Source of the DNA: Stammera capleta_AF | GTDB lineage: Bacteria > Pseudomonadota > Gammaproteobacteria > Enterobacterales > Enterobacteriaceae | Direction of reading: 5' to 3' | Assembly (NCBI GenBank): GCA_036689265.1 | Contig: CP144777.1 | Coordinates: forward strand, 124,001 to 188,000 | Length of the DNA stretch: 64,000 nt | In this document: in pieces, positions 9,897 to 18,880 of the stretch | Position numbering within the stretch: position 1 is the stretch's first letter | Layout: every line of letters starts with the position of its first letter | Notes under the pieces: model-generated | Told to the model about the DNA's origin: nothing | Databases searched by the model: none | Seen by the model: the letters and a program-made list of their open reading frames with translations, nothing else | Made by a program: the position numbers and the translations under genes

Positions 9897-11454
9897 AAAA
9901 ATAATATTTAATATTGATTGTTCTTTTAAAGTTGTTGATATTTTTGTTAATAAAAATGATTTGATAAAAAATGAAATTAATTTGATGATATTGGAGAATG
10001 ATCATTTTTATGTAGATTGTTTTTCTTGTTTTTTTGGTATAGTAAAAAAAATTATTGTAAATGTGGGTGATACTATTAAAAATGGTGATATATTGATATT
10101 TGTAGATTTAAAAAATGAGGGTGAGTTTTATAAATCAAGTTTTGGTAATTTATTAAAATCAAGTAATAATAAGATAAATAATAATTTTAAAATAAGTAGA
10201 AAGATATTTCTTCCAGATTTAGGATTTAAAAATTCTGAAGTTACTGATATTTTTGTTAAAGAGAAAAATTTTGTTAAGAATGGTGATACTTTAATTGTTA
10301 TAGAGAATGATAAAGTATCTGTTGAAATACCATCTATTTGTTCTGGTATAGTAAGAAATATTTTAGTTAAGATTGGTGATTTCATTTCTAGTGGGAATAT
10401 TTTGTTAACTTTATATGTTGATAGTTTTGATTTAATTATTTTAAAAAATAGTAATAAAAAATTAATTTCTGATAAAAAAAAATCAAATAATTTAGAAAAA
10501 CAAAAAAAATTAAAAACAACAAAAAATAAAAAAAAAGATTTAATATTTAATTATGCTCCTTCAGTAAAAAGATTGGCTGATCAATTTTCTGTAAATTTAA
10601 ATTTTATTTGTGGTACTGGTTTAAAAAAAAGAATAGTTCGTTCTGATGTTATTAATTATATTAAAAATTGTGTATTAAATTATAAAAATATTAATAACAA
10701 TTTAAATGTTAATAATAATGATAAAATATACGATATTAATAATGATGATGATGTTTCTTATGTAAATTTAAATAATATAAAAAAGAAAATAATAGTTAAT
10801 TTATCTAAATCTTGGTCTAATATTCCTCATGTTACTCAATTTGGTGAAATTGATATATCTAATTTAAATAAATTTAGAAAAATTGTTAATTTAAAATTGT
10901 TAAATGAATGTAGTAAATTTAAATTAACTTTATTAATTTTTGTTATAAAAACTTTATCTAAAATTTTAATAGAAATGCCTATTTTTAATAGTAGTGTATC
11001 TGATAATTTAAAGAATATAATATTAAGAAAGTATATTAATATTGGTATAGTAGTAAATACAAGTTTAGGTTTATTTATACCAGTTATTTATGATGTTAAA
11101 AAGAAAAGTATTTTAGAGTTAGCTGAAGAGTTAAATTATATTAAAATTATGTTAAGATCTGGAAAATATGATTCTTGTAATTTTAAAAAAAATTCTTTTA
11201 CTATTTCTAATTTGGGATATTATGTTTCAGGAAAGTTTACCCCTATTATAAATAGAAATGAATCGGCAATATTAGGTTTATCAAAAAGTTATTTAAAACC
11301 TGTTTGGAATTCTAATTTATCTATTTTTGAACCTAAATTATATTTACCTTTATCTCTATCTTATGATCATAGAATAATTAATGGTGTAGATGCTGCTAAG
11401 TTTATTAATTTACTAGTTTATTATTTATCAAATATTTCTAATTTATTGTTATGA
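9889..11454 (+). CDS. aceF: Pyruvate dehydrogenase E2, dihydrolipoamide acetyltransferase with one degenerate lipoyl domain
   Basis: Core of the pyruvate dehydrogenase complex. In order: a lipoyl-like domain (about 1-73), a second lipoyl domain (about 104-173), a lysine-rich linker, the E3-binding domain (YAPSVKRLADQF...GTGLKKRIVRSDV), an N/D-rich linker, and the catalytic domain ending with SYDHRIINGVDAAKF, which holds the DHRxxxG catalytic motif. In domain two the lipoylated lysine is present (K142 in ENDKVSVEIP). In domain one the same position is His39 (ENDHFYVD), so it cannot be lipoylated. E. coli has three lipoyl domains and 630 residues; this protein has 521. Confidence 0.95.
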   Translation: MFEKIIFNIDCSFKVVDIFVNKNDLIKNEINLMILENDHFYVDCFSCFFGIVKKIIVNVGDTIKNGDILIFVDLKNEGEFYKSSFGNLLKSSNNKINNNFKISRKIFLPDLGFKNSEVTDIFVKEKNFVKNGDTLIVIENDKVSVEIPSICSGIVRNILVKIGDFISSGNILLTLYVDSFDLIILKNSNKKLISDKKKSNNLEKQKKLKTTKNKKKDLIFNYAPSVKRLADQFSVNLNFICGTGLKKRIVRSDVINYIKNCVLNYKNINNNLNVNNNDKIYDINNDDDVSYVNLNNIKKKIIVNLSKSWSNIPHVTQFGEIDISNLNKFRKIVNLKLLNECSKFKLTLLIFVIKTLSKILIEMPIFNSSVSDNLKNIILRKYINIGIVVNTSLGLFIPVIYDVKKKSILELAEELNYIKIMLRSGKYDSCNFKKNSFTISNLGYYVSGKFTPIINRNESAILGLSKSYLKPVWNSNLSIFEPKLYLPLSLSYDHRIINGVDAAKFINLLVYYLSNISNLLL

Positions 11455-11463
11455 TTTTTTAAT

Positions 11464-12873
11464 ATGGACAAATATATTAATACTCATATTGTTGTTATTG
11501 GTTCTGGTCCTTCAGGGTATACAGCATCTATAAAATGTGCAAATATTGGTTATAAAGTTGTTTTAATTGAAAAATATTTAAATTTAGGAGGAACTTGTTT
11601 AAATGTAGGATGTATACCTTCTAAATATTTATTATATATATCTAAAGTGATTAATTTAAATAAATATTTATATAAAAAAGGTATATTTATTAATAAAAAT
11701 AAGTTTAATTTACATAAAATAAAATTAAAAAAAGATAAAATAATAAATTTAATTTCAGGAAATTTATTTAAATTAGTGAATAGACATAATATTTTATTAT
11801 TAAATGGTATATCTAATTTTTTAACACCTGAATCTATAGAAGTGTTTGATGGTAAAAAAAGATATATTATTAATTTTAATTATGCAATTATAGCTTCTGG
11901 TTCTGTAAATAATTTTAAAGATTTTAATATTTTATATAATTATAGAGTTTGGGATTCTACTGATGCTTTGAATTTAAATTTTATACCTGAAAAATTTTTA
12001 ATTGTTGGTTGTGGTTTTATAGGTTTAGAAATTGCAACTATTTATAATTTTTTAGGAAGTAGAAAAATTGATATAATTGATTGTTGCAGTAAATATTTGA
12101 CTTTTTTGGATAAAGATATTTTTGATATTTATTCTAATTATTTAAAAGACAAATTTAATTTTAAGTTAAGTTATAAACTATTAGATATTAAATTAGTTAA
12201 TGATAATTTGTATGTTTATATGAATAATTGTATAAATAATAAGTTAGAGAATAAAAGATATGATGCAGTATTAATATCTACAGGTAGATCTCCTAATATA
12301 AATTTTAATAATTTAGTTGATGTTGGTATAAATTTAAATAATAATAATTTTATAAAAGTTAATGATTTTTTTCAAACTAGTAGATTAAATATATTTGCTA
12401 TTGGTGATGTTATTGGTCATCCTATGTTAGCACATAAAGGTATATATCAAGCTAAAAATGTAATTGATATAATATCTGGTAATTTTTATAATTTTAGGTT
12501 TAATAATATACCTAAAATTATTTATACAGATCCTGAAATATCTTGGGTTGGTATTAATGAGATTGAAGCCAAAAAAAACAAAATAGATTTTCGTTCTGTA
12601 GTTATTCCTTGGAAATATTGTGGAAAAGCTTTAATTAATAATTGTAATGTAGGGGTAACTAAATTAATTTTTAATAGAAATGACAATAAAATTATTGGTG
12701 CTTTTGTTGTTGGAAATGGAGGTAGTGAATTATTGGGTGAATTAAGTTTAGCAATTGAAATGGGTTGTGATGCTGAAGATTTATCGTTAATATTACATGC
12801 GCATCCGACTTTATATGAAACAATATCTGAAGCTTCTGATGTTTATTTAAGGAATTATTATTTTGGAAATTAA
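11464..12873 (+). CDS. lpdA: Dihydrolipoamide dehydrogenase (E3)
   Basis: FAD flavoprotein that reoxidises dihydrolipoamide in the pyruvate (and 2-oxoglutarate) dehydrogenase complex. The 469 residues (E. coli 474) include the FAD loop GSGPSGYTA, the redox disulfide GGTCLNVGC (C45, C50), the NAD loop GCGFIGLEIA, the second FAD motif FAIGDVIGHPMLAHKG and the C-terminal HAHPTLYETISEA with the catalytic His-Glu pair. It follows aceF by 9 bases and closes the operon; mtnN converges on it from the other strand. Confidence 0.97.
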   Translation: MDKYINTHIVVIGSGPSGYTASIKCANIGYKVVLIEKYLNLGGTCLNVGCIPSKYLLYISKVINLNKYLYKKGIFINKNKFNLHKIKLKKDKIINLISGNLFKLVNRHNILLLNGISNFLTPESIEVFDGKKRYIINFNYAIIASGSVNNFKDFNILYNYRVWDSTDALNLNFIPEKFLIVGCGFIGLEIATIYNFLGSRKIDIIDCCSKYLTFLDKDIFDIYSNYLKDKFNFKLSYKLLDIKLVNDNLYVYMNNCINNKLENKRYDAVLISTGRSPNINFNNLVDVGINLNNNNFIKVNDFFQTSRLNIFAIGDVIGHPMLAHKGIYQAKNVIDIISGNFYNFRFNNIPKIIYTDPEISWVGINEIEAKKNKIDFRSVVIPWKYCGKALINNCNVGVTKLIFNRNDNKIIGAFVVGNGGSELLGELSLAIEMGCDAEDLSLILHAHPTLYETISEASDVYLRNYYFGN

Positions 12874-12889
12874 ATATTAATTAATTTGT

Positions 12890-13567
12890 TTATAAAATTA
12901 TTTTTAAAATATTTAATATTTTATTTGATATAGAATTTATATTTTTTTTAAAATCTATTTGTGCTTTTTTATTTGATTGATCTGATATTATTTTTATACT
13001 TATAAATGGAATGTTAAATATATAACATACGTGTGCTATTGCAGCTGCTTCCATATCAACACAAATTGTTTTTGGGAAAATGTTTTTTATATTTTTTTTT
13101 GTTTTGTTTGTTATGAATGTATCTCCAGTAATAATATTTCCTGTATAGAAATTTTTATTTTTGTTTTTTAATTTATCACTTATTTTTTTAATTAAAATTT
13201 TATTGCTAGTAAATTTTTTTGGTATATTTGGAATCTTTCCTGGTTTATAATTAAAAATTGTTAAGTTTACGTCATGATAATAAAAGTTTTTTATTATAAT
13301 AATGTTTTTAAAAGTATATTTTTTTTTTAATGATCCAGCTGAACCTATGTTTATTATTTTTTTTATTGGATAATTATTTATTATTAATGTTGCAGCAATT
13401 GATGATGATACTTTTCCTATTCCAGATTTTATTAAAATTATTTTTTTTTTTTTAAAATAACCAGTATATATTTTTATTTTTTTTATTTTTAGTATTTTTC
13501 TTTTTTTTATGTATTTTTTAAATGTATTGTATTCTTTTTTTAGTGCAATTATTATTCCTGTAGTCAT
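12890..13567 (-). CDS. mtnN: 5'-methylthioadenosine/S-adenosylhomocysteine nucleosidase (Pfs)
   Basis: Cleaves S-adenosylhomocysteine to S-ribosylhomocysteine plus adenine, feeding LuxS, whose gene lies about 9 kb away. The 225-residue product (E. coli 232) has MTTGIIIALKKEY at the N-terminus, SGIGKVSSSIAATLII, GSAGSLK, GDTFIT, the VDMEAAAIAHVCY substrate-binding segment and ISDQSNKKAQIDF with the catalytic Asp. It is on the minus strand of the left part and shows the K/N/I-rich composition of that strand, so many surface positions are lysine. Confidence 0.93.
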   Translation of the reverse strand: MTTGIIIALKKEYNTFKKYIKKRKILKIKKIKIYTGYFKKKKIILIKSGIGKVSSSIAATLIINNYPIKKIINIGSAGSLKKKYTFKNIIIIKNFYYHDVNLTIFNYKPGKIPNIPKKFTSNKILIKKISDKLKNKNKNFYTGNIITGDTFITNKTKKNIKNIFPKTICVDMEAAAIAHVCYIFNIPFISIKIISDQSNKKAQIDFKKNINSISNKILNILKIIL

Positions 13568-13826
13568 TTTTTTATTTTAAAAAGTATTTAAATATTATTA
13601 ATATTATTAATATTATTATATTTTTTTTAATTGTTTTGTTTTGTTTTTTTTTATTAAAAGTATTTATATAGTATGTATTTGTAAAAATAATATTTTTAAT
13701 AAAAATATTATTTTTATTATATTTTTATATAATTTGATATATATTTAATTTATATGTATTTGTTTTATTTTTATTAATTTGTGTTTTATTTGAATTTTAA
13801 TAATTTTTTATTTTTTATTTTTATTT
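13568..13826. other. Divergent spacer between mtnN and dnaX with a 15-bp AT hairpin
   Basis: Both flanking genes read outward, so this 259-base spacer should hold two promoters, but none can be picked with confidence. It contains a short run of ATTATTA-type direct repeats near 13597-13620 and a perfect 15-bp inverted repeat (13683-13697 with 13701-13715, 3-base loop). No coding remnant or tRNA was seen. Confidence 0.5.
13683..13715. repeat. Perfect AT-only inverted repeat between mtnN and dnaX
   Basis: Arms of 15 bp separated by 3 bases, entirely A and T. It lies upstream of both flanking genes, so it is not a terminator for either. It may be a chance product of the base composition or a protein-binding palindrome. 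Confidence 0.45.
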
Positions 13827-14972
13827 ATGTCAATTTTTTATGAAATTTTATCTTTAAAATGGAGACCTAAATCTTTTGAAGATTTTGTTGGTCATGAAAA
13901 TATAATAGATACTATTGTTAATGGTTTAGATAAAAAAATAATATTTAATTCTTATTTATTTTATGGTCCTAAAGGAGTAGGAAAAACTAGTTTAGCTCGT
14001 TTGTTATCTAAAGGTTTGAATTGCAAGTTAGGTATTACTTCTAATCCTTGTCAAAGTTGTGTTAATTGTGTAAATATAAATTGTGGAAATGCTGTTGATG
14101 TTATTGAAATAGATGCTGCTTCTAAAACAAAAATAGAAGATATTCGTGATTTATTGAATTATATTAATTATTTACCAATTTCTTCTGTATATAAGATATA
14201 TATTATTGATGAAGTTCATATGCTATCACGTTATAGTTTTAATTTTTTATTGAAACTTTTAGAGGAACCTCCAAATCATATTAAATTTATATTAGCTACA
14301 ACTGATGTAACTAAAATACCAGATACAGTATTATCTAGATGTATGTCATTTAATTTAAAATCTTTAGGATTTAATGATATTTTAAAACGTTTAAAGTTTG
14401 TTGTAAATAAAGAAAAAATTAAATTTGAATTAGATGCTTTGAAGTTAATTGTTAATTATAGTGATGGAAGTATAAGGAATTCTTTGGTTATGTTGGATCA
14501 AGTTTTGATGTTATATAAAAATACTTATATAACTTTAAAGAAAGTTAATTTTGTTTTAGGAAAAATAAATGTTGATATAATAATGTTATTTATAAAAAAT
14601 ATATTCATAAAAGATAAAAAAAATGTGTTTAAGTTATTAAATGTATTTTTTTTAAAAAATATGGATTACAATAATTTATTATCAGGTATATTAGAAGTTT
14701 TACATAATATATTTTTATTACATACATTTCCAAATTTATGTAATAATGAAATGTTAGATGTTTCATTATTGTATTTTAATAATTTATTAAAATTGTATAA
14801 ATTAGTGTCTTATAAAGATATAGTTATTTATTACCAAATTTTTTTATTTGGAAAAAGTAAATTATTATTATTTTCTAATTTAAAAATATGTTTTGAGTTT
14901 ATTGTGTTTTCTGTTATATCATATCAAGAGGGGTTTTTTGATTTAAATATATTAAATAAAAATTTTTTGTAA
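13827..14972 (+). CDS. dnaX: DNA polymerase III clamp-loader subunit, gamma-like short DnaX
   Basis: AAA+ ATPase of the clamp loader. Walker A GPKGVGKT is at 47-54, a zinc cluster lies at C66, C75, C78 and C81 (with a further C86), DEVH Walker B at 128-131, and sensor I in LLATTD-like FILATTD. The arginine-finger SRC motif follows IPDTVL. At 381 residues it has domains I-III only. The tau-specific domains IV-V that bind DnaB and the polymerase alpha subunit in E. coli (643 residues) are missing. No programmed frameshift is needed, because the frame simply ends here. Confidence 0.95.
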   Translation: MSIFYEILSLKWRPKSFEDFVGHENIIDTIVNGLDKKIIFNSYLFYGPKGVGKTSLARLLSKGLNCKLGITSNPCQSCVNCVNINCGNAVDVIEIDAASKTKIEDIRDLLNYINYLPISSVYKIYIIDEVHMLSRYSFNFLLKLLEEPPNHIKFILATTDVTKIPDTVLSRCMSFNLKSLGFNDILKRLKFVVNKEKIKFELDALKLIVNYSDGSIRNSLVMLDQVLMLYKNTYITLKKVNFVLGKINVDIIMLFIKNIFIKDKKNVFKLLNVFFLKNMDYNNLLSGILEVLHNIFLLHTFPNLCNNEMLDVSLLYFNNLLKLYKLVSYKDIVIYYQIFLFGKSKLLLFSNLKICFEFIVFSVISYQEGFFDLNILNKNFL

Positions 14973-15056
14973 ATATTATATTTGTAAATTATAAGTATTA
15001 TAGTATTATTTTATTATTGTTTTTTATTTATTTTTTATTATTTTTTGTTTTTATTT

Positions 15057-15092
15057 AATAATTAATAATTATTAAATAAATTATTAATTATT
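15057..15092. repeat. AT-only inverted repeat between dnaX and htpG
   Basis: A 14-bp arm at 15057-15070 pairs perfectly with 15079-15092 across 8 bases, and the right arm sequence recurs, overlapping, at 15086-15099. It lies 3' of dnaX, so it could act as a weak terminator, or 5' of htpG. There is no GC stem, so a classical rho-independent terminator is not supported. Confidence 0.4.
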
Positions 15093-15154
15093 AATTATTT
15101 TGTTTTTTATTTTAATTTTATAAAAATATTATTAATTTTGAAAATGGTTTTTAT

Positions 15155-17041
15155 ATGAGTAAGAAAAAATTATATAGTTTTCAGTCTGAAATAAAACAAT
15201 TACTTAATTTAATGATTAATTCTTTATATTCTAATAAGGAAATTTTTTTAAGGGAATTAATATCTAATTCGTCAGATTCTATAGATAAACTTAGATTTTA
15301 TTATGTTTCTAAAGGAGGTGTAGTTAATGACATTTCATATTTTATTAGAATAAATATAGATAAAAGAAATTCTTTTATTACTTTAAGTGATAATGGAATT
15401 GGTATGTCTAAAGATGAAGTAATAAATAATTTAGGCACTATAGCAAAATCTGGGACTAAAGAATTTTTTAAAAAATTAAATTTAGTTAGTAAAAGTAAAG
15501 ATAGTAATATTGTTGGACAATTTGGTGTTGGATTTTATTCCTCTTTTATGGTGTCTGATAATGTTAAAGTTATTACTAGATCTATTGATGAATTAAATGA
15601 AAAAAATGCTGTTTTGTGGGAATCAGATGGTTTGGGTAAATATTCTGTTTGTAAAACAGTTAAATCTTATGTAGGAACAGATGTTATTTTACATATAAAG
15701 GATGATTGTAAAGATTATTTAAATGAATCTACTATATGTGATGTTATTTTGAAATATTCAAATCATATTAATATACCTATAGAATTAAAGACATATGATA
15801 AGGATAAAAAAGTATATTTTTGGAAAAAGATAAATAAATCAGATTCTTTATGGATTAAGGATAAATTTACTATTTCTTCAAAGGATTATATAGATTTTTA
15901 CAAATCAATTACTAATAATTTAGGAAATCCTTTAATTTGGTCTCATAATAAAGTGGAAGGGAAATATGATTATATAAGTTTATTATATATTCCAGATACT
16001 TCTCCTTGGGATATATGGAATAGGGAAGATTATAAAAATGGTATAAAATTATATGTTCGTAAAGTGTTTGTAATGAATGATGTAAAAAAGTTATTGCCTT
16101 ATTATTTAAGATTTACACAAGGTATAATTGATGCTAGTGATATTCCATTAAATGTTTCTAGGGAATTTTTGCAAGATGATATTTTTTTAAAAAAATTAAA
16201 GTTATCTATTACTAAAAGAATATTAAAAATGTTGGATATTTTATCTAGAGATAAAGTTAAATATAATTGTTTTTGGAAACAATTTGGTTTTGTTTTTAAG
16301 GAAGGTTTAGCTGAAGATCAAGTTAACAAACATAACATATCTTTATTATTAAGATTTAATTCTACTAGATTTGATAATTTTGATGATTTTGTTTCTTTAG
16401 AAGATTATTTGTTAAGCATGAAACCTGGACAAGATAAGATTTTTTATCTTACTTCTGATAATTATGTAGTTGCAAAAAATAGTCCTCATTTAGAGGTTTA
16501 TAACAATAAAAAAATAGAAGTTTTATTACTATGTGATAAAATAGACGAATGGGTTATGACTTATCTTTTGGATTTTAAAGGTATTCAGTTTAGTTCTGTA
16601 ACTAAAAATGTTGATTTTTCTAATTATTTGTCTTTAGATAAATCAAAAGTAATTACATCATCTGATGTAAAATTTGATGTATTAGTTAATCGTATTAAGT
16701 CTGTTTTAGTTAATTTAGTTAAAGATGTTAAAATATCTAATCGTTTAGAAAAATTTCCTGTAATTTTAACTACTGATTCTCATGATATGAGTACACAAAT
16801 GGTAAAGTTATTAATTGCTGCAGGAAAAAATGTTCCTAAAATAAAATATTTATTTGAAATAAATGTAAATCATTCTTTAATAAAATATATTAATAGTGTC
16901 AATGATGATAAATTATTTAATAAATGGATTTTTTATATTTATTATCAAGCTCTTTTAATTGAAAGTGGTAATTTAGAAAATCCTGTTGCTTTTATTAATA
17001 TAGTTAATGATTTATTTGTATCTTTAGTTATTAGTAGTTAG
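15155..17041 (+). CDS. htpG: HtpG, Hsp90-family chaperone
   Basis: ATP-dependent cytosolic chaperone. The 628-residue protein (E. coli 624) has the GHKL ATPase motifs in order: NKEIFLRELISNSSDSIDKL near 28-47, SDNGIGM, GTIAKSGT and GQFGVGFYSSFMVSD. The middle-domain SPWDIWNREDYKNGIKLYVRKVF and SREFLQDD follow. All domains appear intact. It is followed after 8 bases by adk. Confidence 0.97.
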   Translation: MSKKKLYSFQSEIKQLLNLMINSLYSNKEIFLRELISNSSDSIDKLRFYYVSKGGVVNDISYFIRINIDKRNSFITLSDNGIGMSKDEVINNLGTIAKSGTKEFFKKLNLVSKSKDSNIVGQFGVGFYSSFMVSDNVKVITRSIDELNEKNAVLWESDGLGKYSVCKTVKSYVGTDVILHIKDDCKDYLNESTICDVILKYSNHINIPIELKTYDKDKKVYFWKKINKSDSLWIKDKFTISSKDYIDFYKSITNNLGNPLIWSHNKVEGKYDYISLLYIPDTSPWDIWNREDYKNGIKLYVRKVFVMNDVKKLLPYYLRFTQGIIDASDIPLNVSREFLQDDIFLKKLKLSITKRILKMLDILSRDKVKYNCFWKQFGFVFKEGLAEDQVNKHNISLLLRFNSTRFDNFDDFVSLEDYLLSMKPGQDKIFYLTSDNYVVAKNSPHLEVYNNKKIEVLLLCDKIDEWVMTYLLDFKGIQFSSVTKNVDFSNYLSLDKSKVITSSDVKFDVLVNRIKSVLVNLVKDVKISNRLEKFPVILTTDSHDMSTQMVKLLIAAGKNVPKIKYLFEINVNHSLIKYINSVNDDKLFNKWIFYIYYQALLIESGNLENPVAFINIVNDLFVSLVISS

Positions 17042-17049
17042 TTTTATAT

Positions 17050-17712
17050 ATGAATATTGTTTTATTTGGACCTCCAGGATCTGGAAAAGGAACTCAATCT
17101 AAGTTTATTATTGATAAATATAATTTGTTTCTTATATCTCCTGGTGAAATATTAAGAAATTATATAAAAAAAAATAATAATGAGTTATCAGTATTAATTA
17201 ATAGATTTATTCAATTTGGTTGTTTTGTTCCTGATAATATAGTTATAAATGTTGTTAATAAATATTTATCTGAACATAGTTTTAAAGATGGTTATTTATT
17301 TGATGGTTTTCCTAGAAATGTTAGTCAAGCAATGTCTATTGATTATTTAAATATAGATGTTGTAATAGAATTTTATTTATCTAGAAAATTTATTATAGAT
17401 CGTTTATTAGGAAGAAGAATTCATTTAAATTCTGGAAGAATTTATCATGTTAAATATTTTCCTCCTAAGATTAATGGTATAGATGATATTACAGGAGAAA
17501 AGTTAATTGTTAGAAATGATGATTTATTAAATATTATAAATAATAGGTTATATTTATATTATAATGAATTGTTAAGTTTGAGAAATTTTTATAAAAATAA
17601 AATTTTTAATATAAAAGTTAATAGTAATTGTAAATATTATATAATTAATTCAGGTAATGATTGTAAAAAAATTAATAGTAAGATATTTAAAATATTAGAT
17701 TCTGTTTTATAA
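17050..17712 (+). CDS. adk: Adenylate kinase
   Basis: Interconverts AMP + ATP and 2 ADP. P-loop GPPGSGKGTQ at 7-16, the AMP-binding DGFPRN, and the LID region GRRIHLNSGRIYHVKYFPPK are all present; length 220 (E. coli 214). It lies 8 bases after htpG, the order also found in E. coli (htpG-adk), so the pair is probably co-transcribed. recA converges on it from the minus strand. Confidence 0.96.
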   Translation: MNIVLFGPPGSGKGTQSKFIIDKYNLFLISPGEILRNYIKKNNNELSVLINRFIQFGCFVPDNIVINVVNKYLSEHSFKDGYLFDGFPRNVSQAMSIDYLNIDVVIEFYLSRKFIIDRLLGRRIHLNSGRIYHVKYFPPKINGIDDITGEKLIVRNDDLLNIINNRLYLYYNELLSLRNFYKNKIFNIKVNSNCKYYIINSGNDCKKINSKIFKILDSVL

Positions 17713-17734
17713 ATATTTATTTTTTTATATATAA

Positions 17735-18730
17735 TTAATTATTAAAAAATAATGTTTTAATTTTATTTTTAATGATTTTGGATATTTTTGGGTTTTTTTT
17801 TATAAAATTAGTTGCATTATTTTTTCCTTGTCCTAATTTATTTTCTTCGAAATTATACCATGATCCATTTTTAGTTATTATATTTTCTTTTATACCTATA
17901 TCTAATAATTCTCTTTCTTTATTTATTCCTTTTTTATAAATAATTTGAAATTCTGCTTGTTTAAATGGTGATGATATTTTATTTTTTACTACTTTAACTC
18001 TTGTTTTATTTCCTATTATTGTATCTCCGTTTTTTATATGACCTATTTTTCTAATTTCTAGTCTTACTGATGAATAAAATTTAAGAGCATTTCCTCCAGT
18101 AGTTGTTTCTGGGTTTCCAAATATTGTTCCTATTTTTATTCTTATTTGATTTATGAATATTAATAGGATATTTGATTGGTTAATATTTATTATTAGTTTT
18201 CTCATTGCTTGACTCATCATTCTTGCTATTGCACCTATATGTAAGTCTCCTATTTCACCTTCTATTTCTGATTTTGGAACTAATGCAGCTACTGAATCTA
18301 CTATTATTACATCTACGTTTTTTGATTTTGCTAATGTATTGCAAATTTCTAATGCTTGTTCTCCATTGTCTGGTTGAGAACATAATAATTCTTCTATATT
18401 TACACCTATTTTTTTTGCGTAGATTGGATCTAGTGAATGTTCAGCATCTATAAATACACATATTTTATTTTTTTTTTGTGCTGCGTTTATTATTTCTAAA
18501 GTCAAAGTTGTTTTTCCTGATGATTCTGGTCCGAATATTTCAATTATCCTTCCCATTGGTAGACCACCTATTCCTAAAGCAATATCTAATGATATTGATC
18601 CAGTTGATATTGTTTCTATGTTTAAGTTTTTGTTATTATTTAGTTGTATTAATGCTCCTTTTCCAAAATGTTTTTCTATTTCATCTAAAGCTGATTTTAT
18701 GGCTAATTTTTTATTTTTATGTGGAAACAT
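17735..18730 (-). CDS. recA: RecA recombinase
   Basis: DNA strand-exchange ATPase. Walker A GPESSGKT is at 67-74; Walker B VDVIIVDSVAALVPK, loop L1 IGAIARMMSQAMRKL and loop L2 GNPETTTGGNALKFY are intact. Length 331 against 353 in E. coli, because the acidic C-terminal tail is replaced by a short K/N-rich end. recA is often lost from the smallest symbiont genomes, so its retention (with ruvC nearby) suggests homologous recombination is still possible. No recX or LexA-type operator is recognisable upstream. Confidence 0.97.
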   Translation of the reverse strand: MFPHKNKKLAIKSALDEIEKHFGKGALIQLNNNKNLNIETISTGSISLDIALGIGGLPMGRIIEIFGPESSGKTTLTLEIINAAQKKNKICVFIDAEHSLDPIYAKKIGVNIEELLCSQPDNGEQALEICNTLAKSKNVDVIIVDSVAALVPKSEIEGEIGDLHIGAIARMMSQAMRKLIININQSNILLIFINQIRIKIGTIFGNPETTTGGNALKFYSSVRLEIRKIGHIKNGDTIIGNKTRVKVVKNKISSPFKQAEFQIIYKKGINKERELLDIGIKENIITKNGSWYNFEENKLGQGKNNATNFIKKNPKISKIIKNKIKTLFFNN

Positions 18731-18880
18731 TTTATTTTTTAGTTTTTTAAAATTTATTTTTATACTATATATGATTATATAATATAATTGTTTTTTGGGT
18801 TTATATTTTGTATTTATATTTTAAAAATTAAAATAAAATATTAAAAGAAAATATATTTTTGTTTTATTTAAGGGAAAATA

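Noticed and set aside
18205..18750. Leucine-rich plus-strand ORFs opposite recA
   Set aside because: They are antisense shadows of recA; the minus-strand frame has all RecA motifs.
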